The notes under the pieces are model-generated. The model saw only the letters and a list, made by a program, of their open reading frames with translations. It did not search any database and was not told where the DNA came from. 64,000 nt of DNA from Diphasiastrum complanatum (lineage: Eukaryota > Streptophyta > Lycopodiopsida > Lycopodiales > Lycopodiaceae): assembly GCA_029204225.1 (NCBI GenBank), contig CM055099.1, forward strand, positions 53,456,334 to 53,520,333. The letters are read 5' to 3'. Below are positions 1-11,721 of this stretch, piece after piece. Each line of letters begins with the position of its first letter. The stretch's first letter is position 1. Both the position numbers and the translations under genes were made by a program.

Positions 1-1337
1 AACTAGTATGGTTTTACTCCAATTTTGAGATGCAATGATCTCACTAAAGCAAATTCATTTATCAAATGACATAAGAGAAGTAAGTATGAGATGTATACCA
101 CATGAGATATGTTTCTCTTTCCCTTGAAATGTGAGCCACATGGATTCAACCATATTTCTTGAGTTTCTTTTTGGAATCACAATTTGAGAAGGTCTCTCCT
201 CCTCAATCCTTGGCACATTTGAACTTTGACATGACTCCTTAAGATCCTCTTCATGGTGCTCTTTTTTGATGGAAATCCGAGACCTCCATGTCTCATAATG
301 ATCACAACAAGTATGACCATTCAATATGCACTTCCTATGATTATCAAGATTACTTATGCTAGAAACATAAGTCCAAAAATCACCACAACTTGGCATGATT
401 TTTCCAATATTGAAATCAAAAGCTATTTCCATCTCAATAAGGCTAACTACTTGCTTATGGATATAAGTGTCCACTTTGGATGCTTCACTTATTCTCCTAA
501 AAAGTTTACAACTTGCCTTTAAGATTGAAAACTTACAATTTTCATCTTTATGAATGAACACATCATTCATGATCTTATTGAAACCAAAAAACCTGCATTA
601 TGAAGACATTTCCTTGACTTCATATCTAATGTAAGTTTACAAGGAAAACATGCTTTGCTATACTTTAAGGCATCACACTCAACTACTATTGCCTTAATCC
701 ACCTTTGAGATACAAAAAGTCTCTTCAAAGCATAATGGTTCTTCATAAGTTGACATGAGAGCATAAATGAAACTATTTTCATTTTGTGATTGCTCCTTAT
801 TCTTGATTGATTTCTCTTGGATAATAACAACAAGTTTGAACTTAACTAAGTTGCAAGCAAAATACTTTCCAAGGACACGAAATAGATCCAATTTGCTTTC
901 ATGAAACTGGCATCTACCTTTGCATCTTGAACCAAAGAATGTACTTTCAAATGAAAAATTTCAAAAGATTTGACATGTTTTGTGATGGACTCTTGAAGAA
1001 AAATCTTGCAAGTCCTTGTGAGACTCCAAGCCTCATTCACCTTTCCACAAAGAAAACACCTTTCCTTGGACTTGTCCTTCTTGTACTTGCATTTCGAACT
1101 TGAAGCTCCATCCTTCACCTCGGCCCCCTTGCTTTGGTTCTCCTTGGATGGATTGGTCTTCTTTTTGTAGCATCTTGAGAAAATATATCCTCCCTTGCCA
1201 CAAAGGTTGCACTTAGGATCCTTACTTGCCTTCAATACGATGCCACCTATTGATGCCATGATAAGACAAAAACCTTGTGATATGATTCTACAAATATAAT
1301 TTGTGACTTTCAAGAGACTAGATTTGAACATCTTCAA
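1..1337 (-). pseudogene. Degenerate Ty1/Copia gag-protease-pol remnant
   Basis: Read on the minus strand, the gag start (MASIGG, near 1258) matches the gag start of the Copia element at 63273. After about ten codons it jumps to a nucleocapsid zinc knuckle (CNLCGKGGYIFSRC, where the usual His is Tyr), so most of gag is deleted. A second cysteine cluster (CFLCGK) follows, then a weak relic of the protease region (DASF...YFVSL, compare DSGARFHM...YFISL at 40.1 kb). Further left only broken open frames remain (567-891 and 55-570) without clear motifs; they are called pol remnants by position only. The element enters from beyond the left edge of the window. It belongs with the primer site at 2898 and the LTR at 2911. 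Not functional. Confidence 0.6.
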
Positions 1338-2897
1338 TAATCTAGAATGATCTACAAAAGATCTAGCTCACAAACCTAAGAATCAATCTTCACACTAATG
1401 ACTAGTCACTTGGAAACCTTGCTTTGATCACTAAGACAAAAGCACACAATCTTTGCATCAAATCACAAAAACAATCAGATCCAAACTCCTATTGGACTCA
1501 TCAAATATCAATGACTCTTTCTTTTGAAAGTTGAAATGGATATGAAAAGATTTGACACCTAGATTTTTCTTTTCACTTGACCAGTTCTCTCAACACTTGA
1601 GATTCTTGAACAAAAGATGGGTTTTTTTCAAACACATGAAAATAAAACTTAATCACTTAGTTTGGACTCACTCTTGAGATTTAGAATGAATTTGATTTGA
1701 TTTGACAACAAACTATACCACCAATTTTTCACAAAGCATAAAAATTAGACAACTAGAGATTCACAAAGATCTCAACCATGCATGAATACTCAAATATGGA
1801 CTCCTCCTTATTCTAGACAACCAATGGGATCACAAATTGACCCTCACACTCTCACAAAGAAAGTTGAATAGAACTAATTTGAGTTTCATACATACTATGT
1901 CAATTTTTACTCAACAAATTGAATTCAATCACCTCTATTGGATTCCATCAATTACTCTACCTCTTAAGACTTGGAATGAAATTCAAAATCAAAAGTTGTG
2001 ATTTTTCTCACTAAGATATTGTGCTTCAAAGAGCTAATGCCACTTACAAAGATTTGATCACTTAGGAAGAGACAAACCCTCCACCAATAACAACAAAAAA
2101 TGAGCTTCTAGATCTTGCCCTCTACAAAGGAAGGAACTCCTAGAAAATTAGATCTCTCTCTACACATTTGCCATATACACCTTAATGACTCTTTTCAAAC
2201 CTTACAATCACAAATTGAGTAGGGTTGAACAATGTGACCTGGATCTCAATCTCTTTTCTAGAACTCTCAATTTAAGCCAATCTATGTCAAATTCTACAAA
2301 AGATTTGCATAGATGCTCTATATGCACTAGAAACTCTCAAAGGTTTCACTTGGAGGACAGATCCAAGGATGTTTTCTAGCAAATTGATGCTTCTAAACTT
2401 GACCCTATCACTCTTGAACAAATCTAGAGTGATGGTACAATGGATTTCATCATCTCACCTTCCATATCACTCCTTAATATATGATTTTTGGCAAAATCAC
2501 TCTCAGCTTCAACATGCACACAAAAAAATTAGAGATAATCAATTAATGCACCTAATTAAAGCTTAAAATTTAATTTTTTGGCTGATCTAATCCAAGAATT
2601 AATCAAATTATTAGATTCTCTAAAAAAAATACTTGATTTTGAACTAAAAATCTCTCAAATTGGGCGTGTGAGTCAAACTGTACAAATTTTTGAATTTTCT
2701 CAGTCAAAATCGGATCTGTACGGCCTCACACGTGTGAAAAGTGTTCCTACAGCCCACAACAAGTTCTGGTCCAAAAATTTTGAAGATAGCTATCAAAACC
2801 AACTCGCCACACAAAATTTGACTAGTTTCTTAAAAACTGATAATTTTGGCTTTGATTTGGATCAATCCTATCAATTTCAACTAAACCTCTTGTACTT
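1338..2897 (-). other. Copia untranslated leader, no gene
   Basis: No coding sequence seen. The part next to the primer site (about 2480-2897) is the reverse complement of the leader at 62686-63100 of the Copia element at the right edge, including a CACACGTGTG palindrome at 2727-2736. The distance from primer site to gag start is about 1.6 kb here against 0.6 kb in the other copy, so roughly 1 kb of the leader (1340-2480) is extra sequence of unknown origin. Confidence 0.55.
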
Positions 2898-2910
2898 GGC
2901 TCTGATACCA
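2898..2910 (-). other. Primer binding site, tRNA-iMet type
   Basis: The reverse complement reads TGGTATCAGAGCC, the standard plant Copia primer site complementary to the 3' end of initiator methionine tRNA. It abuts the LTR end (CA) directly. It fixes both the orientation (minus) and the LTR boundary. Confidence 0.9.
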
Positions 2911-3740
2911 TGAGGAAAAATTACAAAATGGACCAAGAGTGGATCCTAATCTGATCCTCAAGAGAATTTGGTTGTCAGATTACCTGATCTATCAATCTAC
3001 TTGACATTAAGATCAATTTAGATCAATTCTAGACACAAAATCCTAACAAGAACAATCATTAATTGAAGGCAGGTGTAATCTCTGGTTTCACACGTGTGAA
3101 ACACTGTTTGAGTACAGACTCCAACCTGAAAATCAAGTACACATTGATAGAACCTCAAAGCAATCAAAACAAATGTAAACAAATGGAGAGAATCACTCAA
3201 AATTGCTTCCAAATCCAAGATTGGTGTCTCACAATGATTATGGCCAAATGTGGCTCTATATATACAATAAGTGGGAGCTCATGGTACTAATCATCCCTCT
3301 GATTCCACATGTGTGAAGGTGCTTTGTCATATGATGATTCATCATGCAAAACTGACACTTGGAACAAACCTTCTATTTTAGGCACTTTTGGTCCATTTTT
3401 CTTCTATATGGAGATCTACTTGGAAATCTTCTAGAAGTCAAAATTCGCCTACTTCAGCTTATTCCACACGTGTGAGCTGTCCTCTACACATGGGATATGA
3501 CACCTAACCAAAGGATGTGGCTCATGCAATCAATAGATTGATGCCATGTGTCATATGTCTAGAAAACTAGTTTTTGGCCATTTTAGCCACTAGAACTTGA
3601 ATTAAATCATATGTACAACATATATGATTATGGTACATGACAAGTACACTAGTTTAACACATGGAAACAGGCTCGACACATGTGTGTTTATCTATATACA
3701 AGATTTTTGGCCTCTACCAAGTTTCTTTTTGCATTTTTCA
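2911..3740 (-). repeat. Copia LTR, family A (5' LTR)
   Basis: Begins on the minus strand with TGAAAAATGC and ends in CA next to the primer site; about 830 bp. The same LTR, inverted, is at 61852-62672, and the comparison of the two defines both ends. A TATA-like stretch (TATATATA, 3257-3264) sits about mid-LTR. The LTR carries several CACGTG/CATGTG palindromes (cores near 3091, 3308, 3467 and 3680). Homology stops abruptly at 3740, so this is a true terminus. Confidence 0.85.
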
Positions 3741-4662
3741 CAAGAATCAGCCAACACTTGCTGAATATAAGCTTCAAACAAGAGAAACACAATGTTAGAT
3801 TATATTACATGATTGATACAAACTATAGATTCAGACTATTACTTAGATCATTTCTTTTGGCCAAAGGAATATTTTTGTAGGTGTCTAAGACAACCATGAA
3901 GGTAGTGATATAGTTAGGCATCTATGACATCCATGCTTATTTCAAAACAAATATTTTGTATGATTCGTAGGAACAAGTATCAGTAATAGAGAAAGAAATC
4001 ATCAAAAAACATTCATCAATGTAACCACGTAAAGAAAATAGAGAATCTATGTATTAGTTGTTGTGATAACAACAATCAGATCACGATCCTGTGACCGAGA
4101 ATGGTTCACAGTACTAATGTGCTATATGTTGTGATCTTACTATGGTGGTTACAGATTGAATAATATCTCTACTTCTTGAATTGCTTTCACTCTCTCTAAT
4201 GATTTCTGATTCTACAAAGTCAGATAGTTTGATACAATGGAGTTCACAAAGGAACTCTGATTCATGCTTCCACTAATTTTTGATGAGTAATCTTTGATTC
4301 TCTTCTTTTCTTGATTGATTTATTGTATATATATGTACATGCAGTTACTGCATAGTGAACGATGATGTAGTCTATATTGAATAGAGCAGAGGAAGAGCTT
4401 CATTTTGGATGGTGATAGTTGACAACAGACATCAAGGGTGTCAGATGAGTCGAGTGGACTGTTTGTCCTTGAGTCAATGTTGATGGAGTCGAAGTCGAGT
4501 ATGTTGACTCGATCTTACTCTACTTCTAAGTCGATGTATATACAGACTGTTCAACTTATGCGAGTAAGGTTGCATGTTGCAATAGAGAGAGTATATTTAC
4601 ATGATATAGGAGTACTCAAGAGATGAATTCAGGTGAGTAGGAGTAAAGATTAAACTCCAACA
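3741..4662 (-). repeat. Truncated Copia LTR, family C
   Basis: The right end reads CTCCAACA on the plus strand, that is TGTTGGAG as the LTR start on the minus strand, the same as the LTR ending at 43519. Internal similarity to 42560-43519 is patchy (the CAACAATCAGATCAC...TGTGATC stretch and the TGATTTCTGATTCTACAAAG stretch). Its other end is missing because the family A LTR abuts it at 3740/3741. It is therefore older than that element. The open frame at 4438-4626 is not considered a gene. Confidence 0.5.
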
Positions 4663-5225
4663 TAATCTTCTCTTTCAACATGTTCCAATGCACTTAGCAC
4701 TCTCTTGAAAGTCAACAATTGAATTCAATAAGAAATCACAAAGATATGGAACCTCTCAGATCTCTTTCAGCTTGCACAACACTAGCAAAATCAACACTAG
4801 AATTGATGACACTTGATCAACCTACAATATCATGAAATTTTTTACTTTCTAAGATTGAAACACACTCTTGAAAAGCCCAACAACTACACAAGAGATCCTA
4901 TCAATTTTAGGGTTTTCACAACAGTACACAAATTAAATCATTCACATTCTACATGCAAAAGCTAGAAACTTGAGATAGAATCTTGAAGAATGTTCTAAAA
5001 CCATTTTTATGCATCAAAACTCACCACAATCCAACAAGTAGGAGGGAAATTGGCCTACTACAAGTATTTTGACCTAAATTGAGCTTTGGATTACAAATTC
5101 CCCATTCTACACTTGAAAATGTTTCATTTTGACAAGGAATCACTCTAGCACACTCTACAATAGTAACACCTCCAAATTACTCATTATAAATGGATGCTCC
5201 TTCATATATAGAATGCAAACAAGTT
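4663..5225 (-). other. Copia leader-like stretch, no gene
   Basis: No coding sequence. It lies downstream (minus strand) of a degenerate primer site at 5226-5237 and resembles in composition the leader at 1340-2480; assigned by position. Confidence 0.3.
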
Positions 5226-5830
5226 GTGATACCATGTGCAAAAATAAAATCACAAAGACCTAATTATGCCCTTTGCCACTTTGGCTTAATTGGGAAGAAC
5301 ATCTAGCATTATTACAAATGTAAAAATCATGCATCTACTACACATAGAGGATGTAAACTCAATAAAAACTTGTCAAAATCACTTTTGCAGTCTAATTTAC
5401 TATTACAGTCTATACAATAGCTATAGAAAAATAGTTTTCACACGTGGGAAGTCATACACATAAGAAAAATAGCATTCTATACACAAGAATCCACTATATC
5501 ATCAGAACTATGCAAAAAATGGATGTAGAACCCAAAGAGATATCTTCCATAAGAATGAATGAGAGATGAATTTATCCCACACTTTTATGCCTATTCACAA
5601 TAGCTCCTTGCCCTATTTGGATGCTCTTACACAACCTTATCTACTTGAGGAAGTTTCTAGATCTCTTCTAAACCCTAGACCTATAATGACTAGATTCAAT
5701 GCATCTCTACCAACCAATTAGAGTAGGTCCAAATTAGACATTATCAACTTGCCTAAGTTGTTAAAAATAGTAAATCCACTATTCTATAGGACACTTGATC
5801 AGACAAATCTCTGTTCTACTAACAAAGTGC
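5226..5830 (-). repeat. Copia LTR, family B, with degenerate primer site
   Basis: The first bases (GTTGTGATACCA, 5226-5237) are a mutated reverse complement of the tRNA-iMet primer site, followed by TGTGCAAAAA, which resembles the LTR end at 62661-62672. The rest resembles the LTR-like block at 56216-56690: both contain GACTAGATTCAATGCATCT and a TCCAAATT(A/C)GAC stretch. A CACACGTGGGA motif is at about 5441. The right boundary is approximate. Confidence 0.45.
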
Positions 5831-5979
5831 ACATTTTACTTGAAAAAGGATGAGAAATGAACTATTCGTGTTCAACCTCAAAAGATTTGTGAAATATATC
5901 TTGTTTCAAACTCGAAAGATTTGCGAAATATATCTTGTTGAAACTTGGAAGAAGTGGCTACATCGAATTATCTTCATAA

Positions 5980-6998
5980 TCAAATTCTAAAATCTTGAAT
6001 ACCGGATAAAACTCCTCATGAGATATGGTGGAAGTCGGACATTTGGATGCGCGATTTATATGAACATATCAGAGAAATTGAGGAAGAAACTCGATGAAAA
6101 GACAAAACAAGATTTTCTAGTAGGATTCGAGTTATATTCGTCATATTCTCGAGACTACATACCCGAAACTGGCAGAATAAAAGTTGTTTGAGATGTCAAA
6201 TTTGATGAGTCAAAGTACATAGCAGACAGTGATTTAGTCGACTATGAAATTCTCAAAAATTATTATGAGCTACCAACAATAGAAGTAAAACAAGCAGATG
6301 ATGAACGAGAATTACCAGATTCAGAGGGAGTTCAAGATCGAGTACCTGATAGACTCGAATCACCAACTTGAATTCCAGCAGACAAGGTCAAATCCGAAAC
6401 TGCAGAACCGAATTTAAAACCACCTATGAAAAGATCTGATAGACAACGAAAACCACCAATAAGGTTTGGTCAGGATGTTTTAACGAATGTAGCCATCGAA
6501 TTTTGTGGTTTCTCAAATGAATCTCAAACATTCGAGAAAGCTATTGATGGACCAGATAAAGATCACTTGATTCAAGCAATGGAGGACGAGATGTCATCCA
6601 TGTATAAAAACTATGTATGGACACTTGCAACTATACCTGATGGAAGAAAACCAGTCAAATGCAAGTGGATCTACAAGATCAAAACATATCCTGGTGGAGA
6701 AAACATCAGATACAAAGCAAGGTTGGTTGCGAAAGGTTTTTCATAGAAATATGGAATCGACTACACTGATAATTTCTCACCGGTAGTCAAACATACATCC
6801 ATTTGCTTGTTATTCACTTATGCAGTGGCTCATGATCTCAAAATCCATATTGTGGATGAGAAAATTGCCTTCTTGCATGCAGAATCAGAAGAAGATTTAT
6901 TCATGGACCAACCACTTGGTTTTATAAGCCAAAAATATCTAGAATACGGATGTCACATGAATAAATGTATTCGCTTGGTCAAATTATGGAAGACTTAA
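5980..6998 (+). pseudogene. Copia integrase C-terminus and reverse transcriptase N-terminus
   Basis: The frames give, in order, the integrase tail (KKLDEKTKQDFLVGFELYS, GRIKVV then stop, then DVKFDE), an acidic linker ending in RSDRQRKPPIRF, and the start of the RT (ALEAM-like box as HLIQAMEDEM, then CKWIYKIKTYPGGENIRYKA, RLVAKGFS, stop, YGIDYTDNFSPV). The RT is cut off at about residue 160 (LGFISQKYLEYG), before the catalytic YVDD. Stops occur near 6190, 6370 and 6745. A Gypsy fragment starts directly after it at about 7007, so this copy was truncated by a later insertion or rearrangement. Confidence 0.8.
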
Positions 6999-7006
6999 CT
7001 GGTATA

Positions 7007-8775
7007 CTACTTAAATGGGGAGAGCATAGAATAGACTTGATCTAGAGAGCCATGTCGGTTAGGCAAAGACAATATAGGTTAAATTCAAAGTATTCATTAT
7101 TAGTGAAAGATGAATTAGATAAATGCATAAGAGCATGTATCATATACCCTGTTCTAAGTAGTGAATGGGTATCACCTATTGTGATAGTTCCCAAAAAGAA
7201 GACAGGTAAAATTAGGGTATGTCAAGATTTTAGAAAGTTAAATGCTGCCACAACCAAAGACTATCATCCATTACCATATATAGACATGATCCTAGACCAA
7301 GTAGCCGGTCATGAATGATACAATTTTTTAGATGGTTTTTCCGGTTACAATCAAGTCTTCATTACGGAAGAAGATAGATCGAAAACAACTTTTACCACTT
7401 ATTGGGGGACGTACGCTTATACACGTATGCCCTTGGGTCTATGTAATGTGCGTGCTACATTTCAGCGCATGATGACAAACATCTTTCAAAAAAATTTGAG
7501 GAGATTCTTGGAAATCTTGACTTCTGTGTTTACTCATCCACTAAAGATCATTTAGATGCATTAGAAAAGACTTTAAGACGATGTCAAGAGAGATCTCTCA
7601 AATTGCATATGTCCAAATGTTATTTTGGCATGAGAGAAGGCATTTTGTTAGGCCACAAAATTTCAAAGCATGGCATTCAAGCCGATATTGAAAAAGTTAA
7701 AATGATTTTAAAATTGGATGAACCAACTAATTTACGCGAGCTTAGGTGATTTGTAGGCCATGTAGGATACTATCATAGGACAATAAAAGAATATGCTATA
7801 GTAGTTACTCCTTTAACGAGATTATTAAAAAAATTTGTTGAATATCACTAGTCACAAGATCACCCAGACGCTTTTGAAAAATTAAAGCAGTCCCTAGTAG
7901 AAGCAACTGGAGTTAGACCTCCAGATTGGACGAAGAAATTTCATGTATATGTAGACACTTCATCATTTGCAATCGGTGTGGTGCTTAGCCAAAAGGATGA
8001 TCAAAATATTGATTATCCAATATATTATGCTGGTAGACAACCAGCAGCAACCAAAAAAAAAATTCTGCTACAGAGCGGGAGGCATTAGTTCTGATCTACT
8101 CAGTTAAAAAATTTAGGCATTATCTACTAGGATACCCTTTTGTTTTCCATCTAGACCATTATGCACTAAAAAATATAGTAAATAAACCTGACCTTTCAGG
8201 AAGGATAGCTAGATGGGTTCTATTATTAGATGAATTCGATTATCAAGTAGAGTTAAGGAGGTGAAATGACCACCAAAATGCCGATTATATATCACGGCTT
8301 AGAACTAAAAATCAATTTGAACCAATATTCGATGAATTCCCAAATGAGAACATCATGTGCATTCAAGCAGAATCATCTATTTATAAAGATATTATTAATT
8401 TTTTACAGGATCAAATTTATCCTGATCATTTCAATAAACAGCTGAAGATAGTTTTTCTTGCGAAAGTAGCCCTATATGATTATAGATAAGATACTATATA
8501 AACTAGAGTTGATGATAATCTTCGCCGCTGTTTAGAACCCACCGAAATCACCACCGTAATAAGTGCACTACATGAAGAAAATTCGAGGGGCTATGCCCTT
8601 AAAAATACTACTAGAAAAATTCTAAATGCTAAGTATTGGTGGCCTACACTTTATAGAGACGTTAAACTTTTCATTCAAAAATGTGATCCATGTCAGAAGA
8701 TGGGGAAACCCAGCTTCGCGACACACTAGCCACTTACACCGATCATTCCCTTAGCACCTTTTGAGAAGTAGCTGG
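7007..8775 (+). pseudogene. Gypsy pol fragment: RT, RNase H, integrase zinc domain
   Basis: The RT begins with RQRQYRLNSKYSLLVKDEL and keeps the classical blocks SPIVIVPKKKTGKIRVCQDF, FLDGFSGYNQV and MPLGLCNVRATFQRMM. The catalytic YxDD box is gone: RFLEI is followed by a frameshift and LDFCVYSS, so a few bases including one Asp codon are missing. RNase H (KKFHVYVDTSSFAIGVVLSQ) and the H2C2 zinc region (HEENSRGYA...KYWWPTLYRDVKLF..C..CQ) follow. The fragment ends at PLAPFEK, just where the integrase catalytic core should begin. Several stops and two or more frameshifts; dead copy. Confidence 0.85.
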
Positions 8776-9274
8776 AGGAGGCGAAGTATAAAGTCCTACC
8801 AACATGATACTAGCCTAAGCATACCATACAAAGCAACAACACAAGACAAAAGGTGGTGGATAAACCAATCCAACCAAACCTAGATCGTACTGATCTAGTT
8901 ATGGATCAATCAGAGTCATGGAAAGAGGAGTCACACTAGTAGCATGTAACTACCAATCACAAAATCAAGCTTACACTAGTTAGAGCCCAACAGGTATACT
9001 TATACCCTCCAAGGCCCAAGCACCACTAATAGTGCACTGTGACACCTCACTGGACACCTCTGCAGCCTATTTGGGCCATGCCATCCAGTTTTCTAATGAC
9101 TCACTGATAGACCCATACCAACATTGCCGCCATGTGTTTAGGCCTACAACCATTAATTATGACCATGTACACATAAGGGCCCCAATTCCCTTATAGTCAC
9201 AGTTAACTTACGGGTTGTTGGTCTACCGGTCCCTAGCGTGGACATGCTACCTAAGACTAGTCATGGGCATGACA
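8776..9274 (-). repeat. 3' LTR of a chromovirus-type Gypsy element
   Basis: On the minus strand the chromodomain ORF is followed by a purine-rich tract and then TGTCATGCCC, a typical start of chromovirus LTRs. The LTR runs left until the plus-strand Gypsy fragment begins; the exact left end (8776 or the TGATACTAG at about 8802) is not certain. No ORF inside. Confidence 0.6.
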
Positions 9275-9288
9275 TTCTTCCCCCCTTA
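9275..9288 (-). other. Polypurine tract of the chromovirus
   Basis: The minus strand reads AAGGGGGGAAGAA directly before the LTR start TGTCATG. This is the second-strand primer position expected between the end of pol and the 3' LTR. Confidence 0.75.
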
Positions 9289-9302
9289 TTCAAGTTCTAT
9301 CC

Positions 9303-9572
9303 TTAGAACTTAAAACTGGAAAAGTTCCTCTTTAAGCTTCCTTCATGTTCCCAGGAATCGTCATCGTCCATAGATCCCTTCCATTGAACCATATGCTCGA
9401 TAACTATATGATTTCTTAATCTTTTAGTTCTTGTATCCAAGATCTTTTTGGATTCAAGACGAGATACACCTGATGATCCATCCAACAGGTCCAACTGATC
9501 TCCAGATCCAAGATGCTCTCCTTCACATAGACTCTTTTTGAGATGACTAACATGAAATATGGGATGCACTTG
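9303..9572 (-). pseudogene. Gypsy integrase C-terminal chromodomain fragment
   Basis: The protein VHPIFHVSHLKK ... ILDTRTKRLRNHIVIEHM followed by VQWKGSMDDDDSWE is the hallmark of chromoviral integrase tails: the HPxFHVSxLKK linker, then a chromodomain with VxWKG and the acidic/Trp-Glu segment. The tail is thought to target integration to heterochromatin marks. Only the last 90 residues remain. The open frame appears to continue to 9620, but 9573-9620 belongs to a different element's LTR, so that apparent N-terminus is chimeric. Confidence 0.8.
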
Positions 9573-10315
9573 TGTAGTGGGTTTCTTTCCTTGCCTAATT
9601 TGAATCCAATATCTAGTCAATCTAGCATCAAAGAGACAGAGTTAGTTGTCACGCGGAGGTTCGTTCCCATGAGAGTGATAGTATAGTTCAGATTTCAACA
9701 TGAATGGAGGATCTAACACTACATCCATTAACACTAAGCATTAGCACTACATCCATTAACCCTACTTCCATTAACCCTAAATCCACAACAATGATAGAAA
9801 CTTACTCTTCTCTCTCACAAAAAAACATAAGAAATAGCAATCCCAATAATGATCAAATCCAACAATTAGCAAATACAAAGGAAGCATGAGAAATGGAGGA
9901 AAAGAGAGGAAGAGCAAGGAAATTCATCAATCCATTTCTAAAGAGAACCAATCTGCTTTATTGAAATGAGGAAATGAACATGAGAAACAACTCGAGTTGG
10001 TCCCTTTTTATAGTAGAGAAGAGGACCCTGGCCTTTGAATCCTATTGGTCTAGTCTTGCCTCTCTTTTTATTCAAATTTAAAAAAGTGTGGGTACCTTCA
10101 AAATTGGAGGAAAACCCAACTTTATTCACTAACTTGACATTTAGGCCCTACGACATTAAAACTCCCACAAACAGGCCTAAAGTCCTTTTATTAACATTCT
10201 AATTAATCAAATAACTATGTGATCATTGGGTTGGACTTATACACGCAGGGTGCCAAATCCCTCTCACTTATTAACTAGGGTTAGGATTGCCTTGGGTTCC
10301 GCAAACCCTCAAACA
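9573..10315 (-). repeat. Tat-like Gypsy 3' LTR (copy 1)
   Basis: Starts on the minus strand with TGTTTGAGGGTTTG and ends with CCCACTACA, about 743 bp. The 3' end is set by comparison with copy 2, where homology also stops exactly at this point (46976). The 5' start is set by the polypurine tract and by the copy at 56932 (TGTTGGAGGGTTTG). It contains a TATA-like TTTTTATAGTAGAGA near 10007. It is inserted into the chromovirus just upstream of its chromodomain, hence younger than it. Confidence 0.8.
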
Positions 10316-10334
10316 GTATCCCCCACCAAAACTG
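10316..10334 (-). other. Polypurine tract of Tat-like element
   Basis: The minus strand reads TTTTGGTGGGGGATAC followed immediately by the LTR start TGTTTGAGG, the usual form for this lineage. Confidence 0.75.
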
Positions 10335-10403
10335 GTGGCGGTCCCACGACACCTGCAATATGCAGTTATTAGGGACTTTTATTGGCTTTGCGCCAAATCT
10401 TAA

Positions 10404-11721
10404 TTAAATGATACTGCACCTTCTCCATAAAGTCAAGGCGTGCGGTATTGAAATCCAAGTTGTGTAGCAGGGAACAACGGAGGGCTCTGGCAATCCACTT
10501 GGCAGTTGCACCTGTTGCTTGGCATCTTGCACTGCCTTATCTACCTGACCTTGTGCGGTTGTCAGGGAGTTTTGAAGGGAGCTGATGTAGGTTTCCAAGC
10601 GGTCAGCTTGTTGTTGGGCGAATTTCTTTTCGCTTTCAGCCTTTTCTTCATATTGTTTGGCTATCTTCAACTCTCGATCTAGCTGGACAATTTTCTGGCT
10701 GATCAGAGTGTTTTCGGATCCTACATCAGAGATCCTCTGCTCCATTTTCTTCTTCTTATCCATCATAGACTGGCTTACTTGCCCAAGGCTTGAAACTAAC
10801 CCTAGAGCATCACCAGAATCTACGGTCGTGGAGGTGGCAGTAGCAGGAGAACCTGATGGTACTGTCCTTGGTAGGCGTGAAATACGTGCCACAGTCTCTT
10901 CTTCTTCAAAAGTATCCTCCTCTTCAAACCCTTCAGGCACCGTGACATCGAGCTGCTTTGGTGACTTTATAGTTGTGTCGACCCGAAGTGTGGCTGGGCT
11001 TCCCTGTGTGGGTGGTTGCTGATTAGCATCTTCGACACCAACAATAGATTCATGGATATGCCTGAATCCTCTTTCAGGGGATTGCGGTTCAAAGGGCACT
11101 GGGCTCTGGGGCATTTCAGAGATTTCAGTGGCCCCAAGGGGGTCGGAATTATCGAACATATCCATGAAGAACTATGTGTTGGGTGAGGTTGCTTCGGTGT
11201 GCGGGGGTGAGGCGACCTGGACAACTGTGATGAGAATGGTAGGCCCACTGTCCTCGTATGGGAGCAGAGGCAAGGGAAGCATCAGAGGCGAGGGGAATGA
11301 GAAGTTCAGTGTGAACAACAGCAGGGGGTGGAAGCGCAGCTGACGAGGTATGCCTAGTGCGACGTCGTGACGTGGAAGGCGAGTCAGGAATTACGATCTC
11401 GCTGCGTGGACGACGACAACTATGAGAACTTGAGGCCTGATGAGATGATTCTGTCAGTGCTTCTTCGAAAATCGAAAGCACAGAATCCAGATGGAATCCA
11501 TGGATTCTGTTTTCTAGGTGAGAAGTGGCTAAGAGGGACAATAAAGAGCCAGCGGCGAACTATTGCTTTGTATTGGCCTTAATAGCTCACTTGAGCTCAC
11601 CAGAAACAGTCTTGAATAGTTATATGGCTCAAGAGGGGTTTGGCCAACTTAATGTGGGACTCCACTATCCTGTGAAGTGAGATGTGATGCAGTCTTTCTT
11701 GAGGTTGCCAACCATCAGGAA
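10404..11721 (-). pseudogene. Extra coiled-coil ORF (ORF3) of Tat-like Gypsy, copy 1
   Basis: Two overlapping minus frames (11149-11541, then 10404-11165) together match the longer ORF at 47467-50011 almost block for block. Shared blocks are FHLDSVLS, SHQASSSHS, RRPRSEIVIPDSPS, MDMFD(N/D)SDPLGA, EMPQSP, GDALGLV, ENTLI, KIVQLDRELKIAK, QADRLE, SLQNSLTTAQ and QVDKAVQDAKQQVQL. The central part is a strong heptad-type coiled coil rich in Gln, Glu and Lys. It is the ORF between pol and the 3' LTR. The 5' part is cut at about 11721 by a DNA transposon end: copy 2 continues from the same CCAACCATCAGGAA sequence. The C-terminal third is deleted relative to copy 2. Function unknown; additional ORFs are known from the Tat lineage. 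Confidence 0.7.

Noticed and set aside
2185-2913. Plus-strand open frames in the Copia leader
   Set aside because: They overlap the primer site and leader of a minus-strand element and have no protein signature.
10657-11343. Plus-strand open frames opposite the Tat ORF3 (also 48222-49177)
   Set aside because: Antisense shadows of a repetitive, compositionally biased ORF conserved on the minus strand in both copies.
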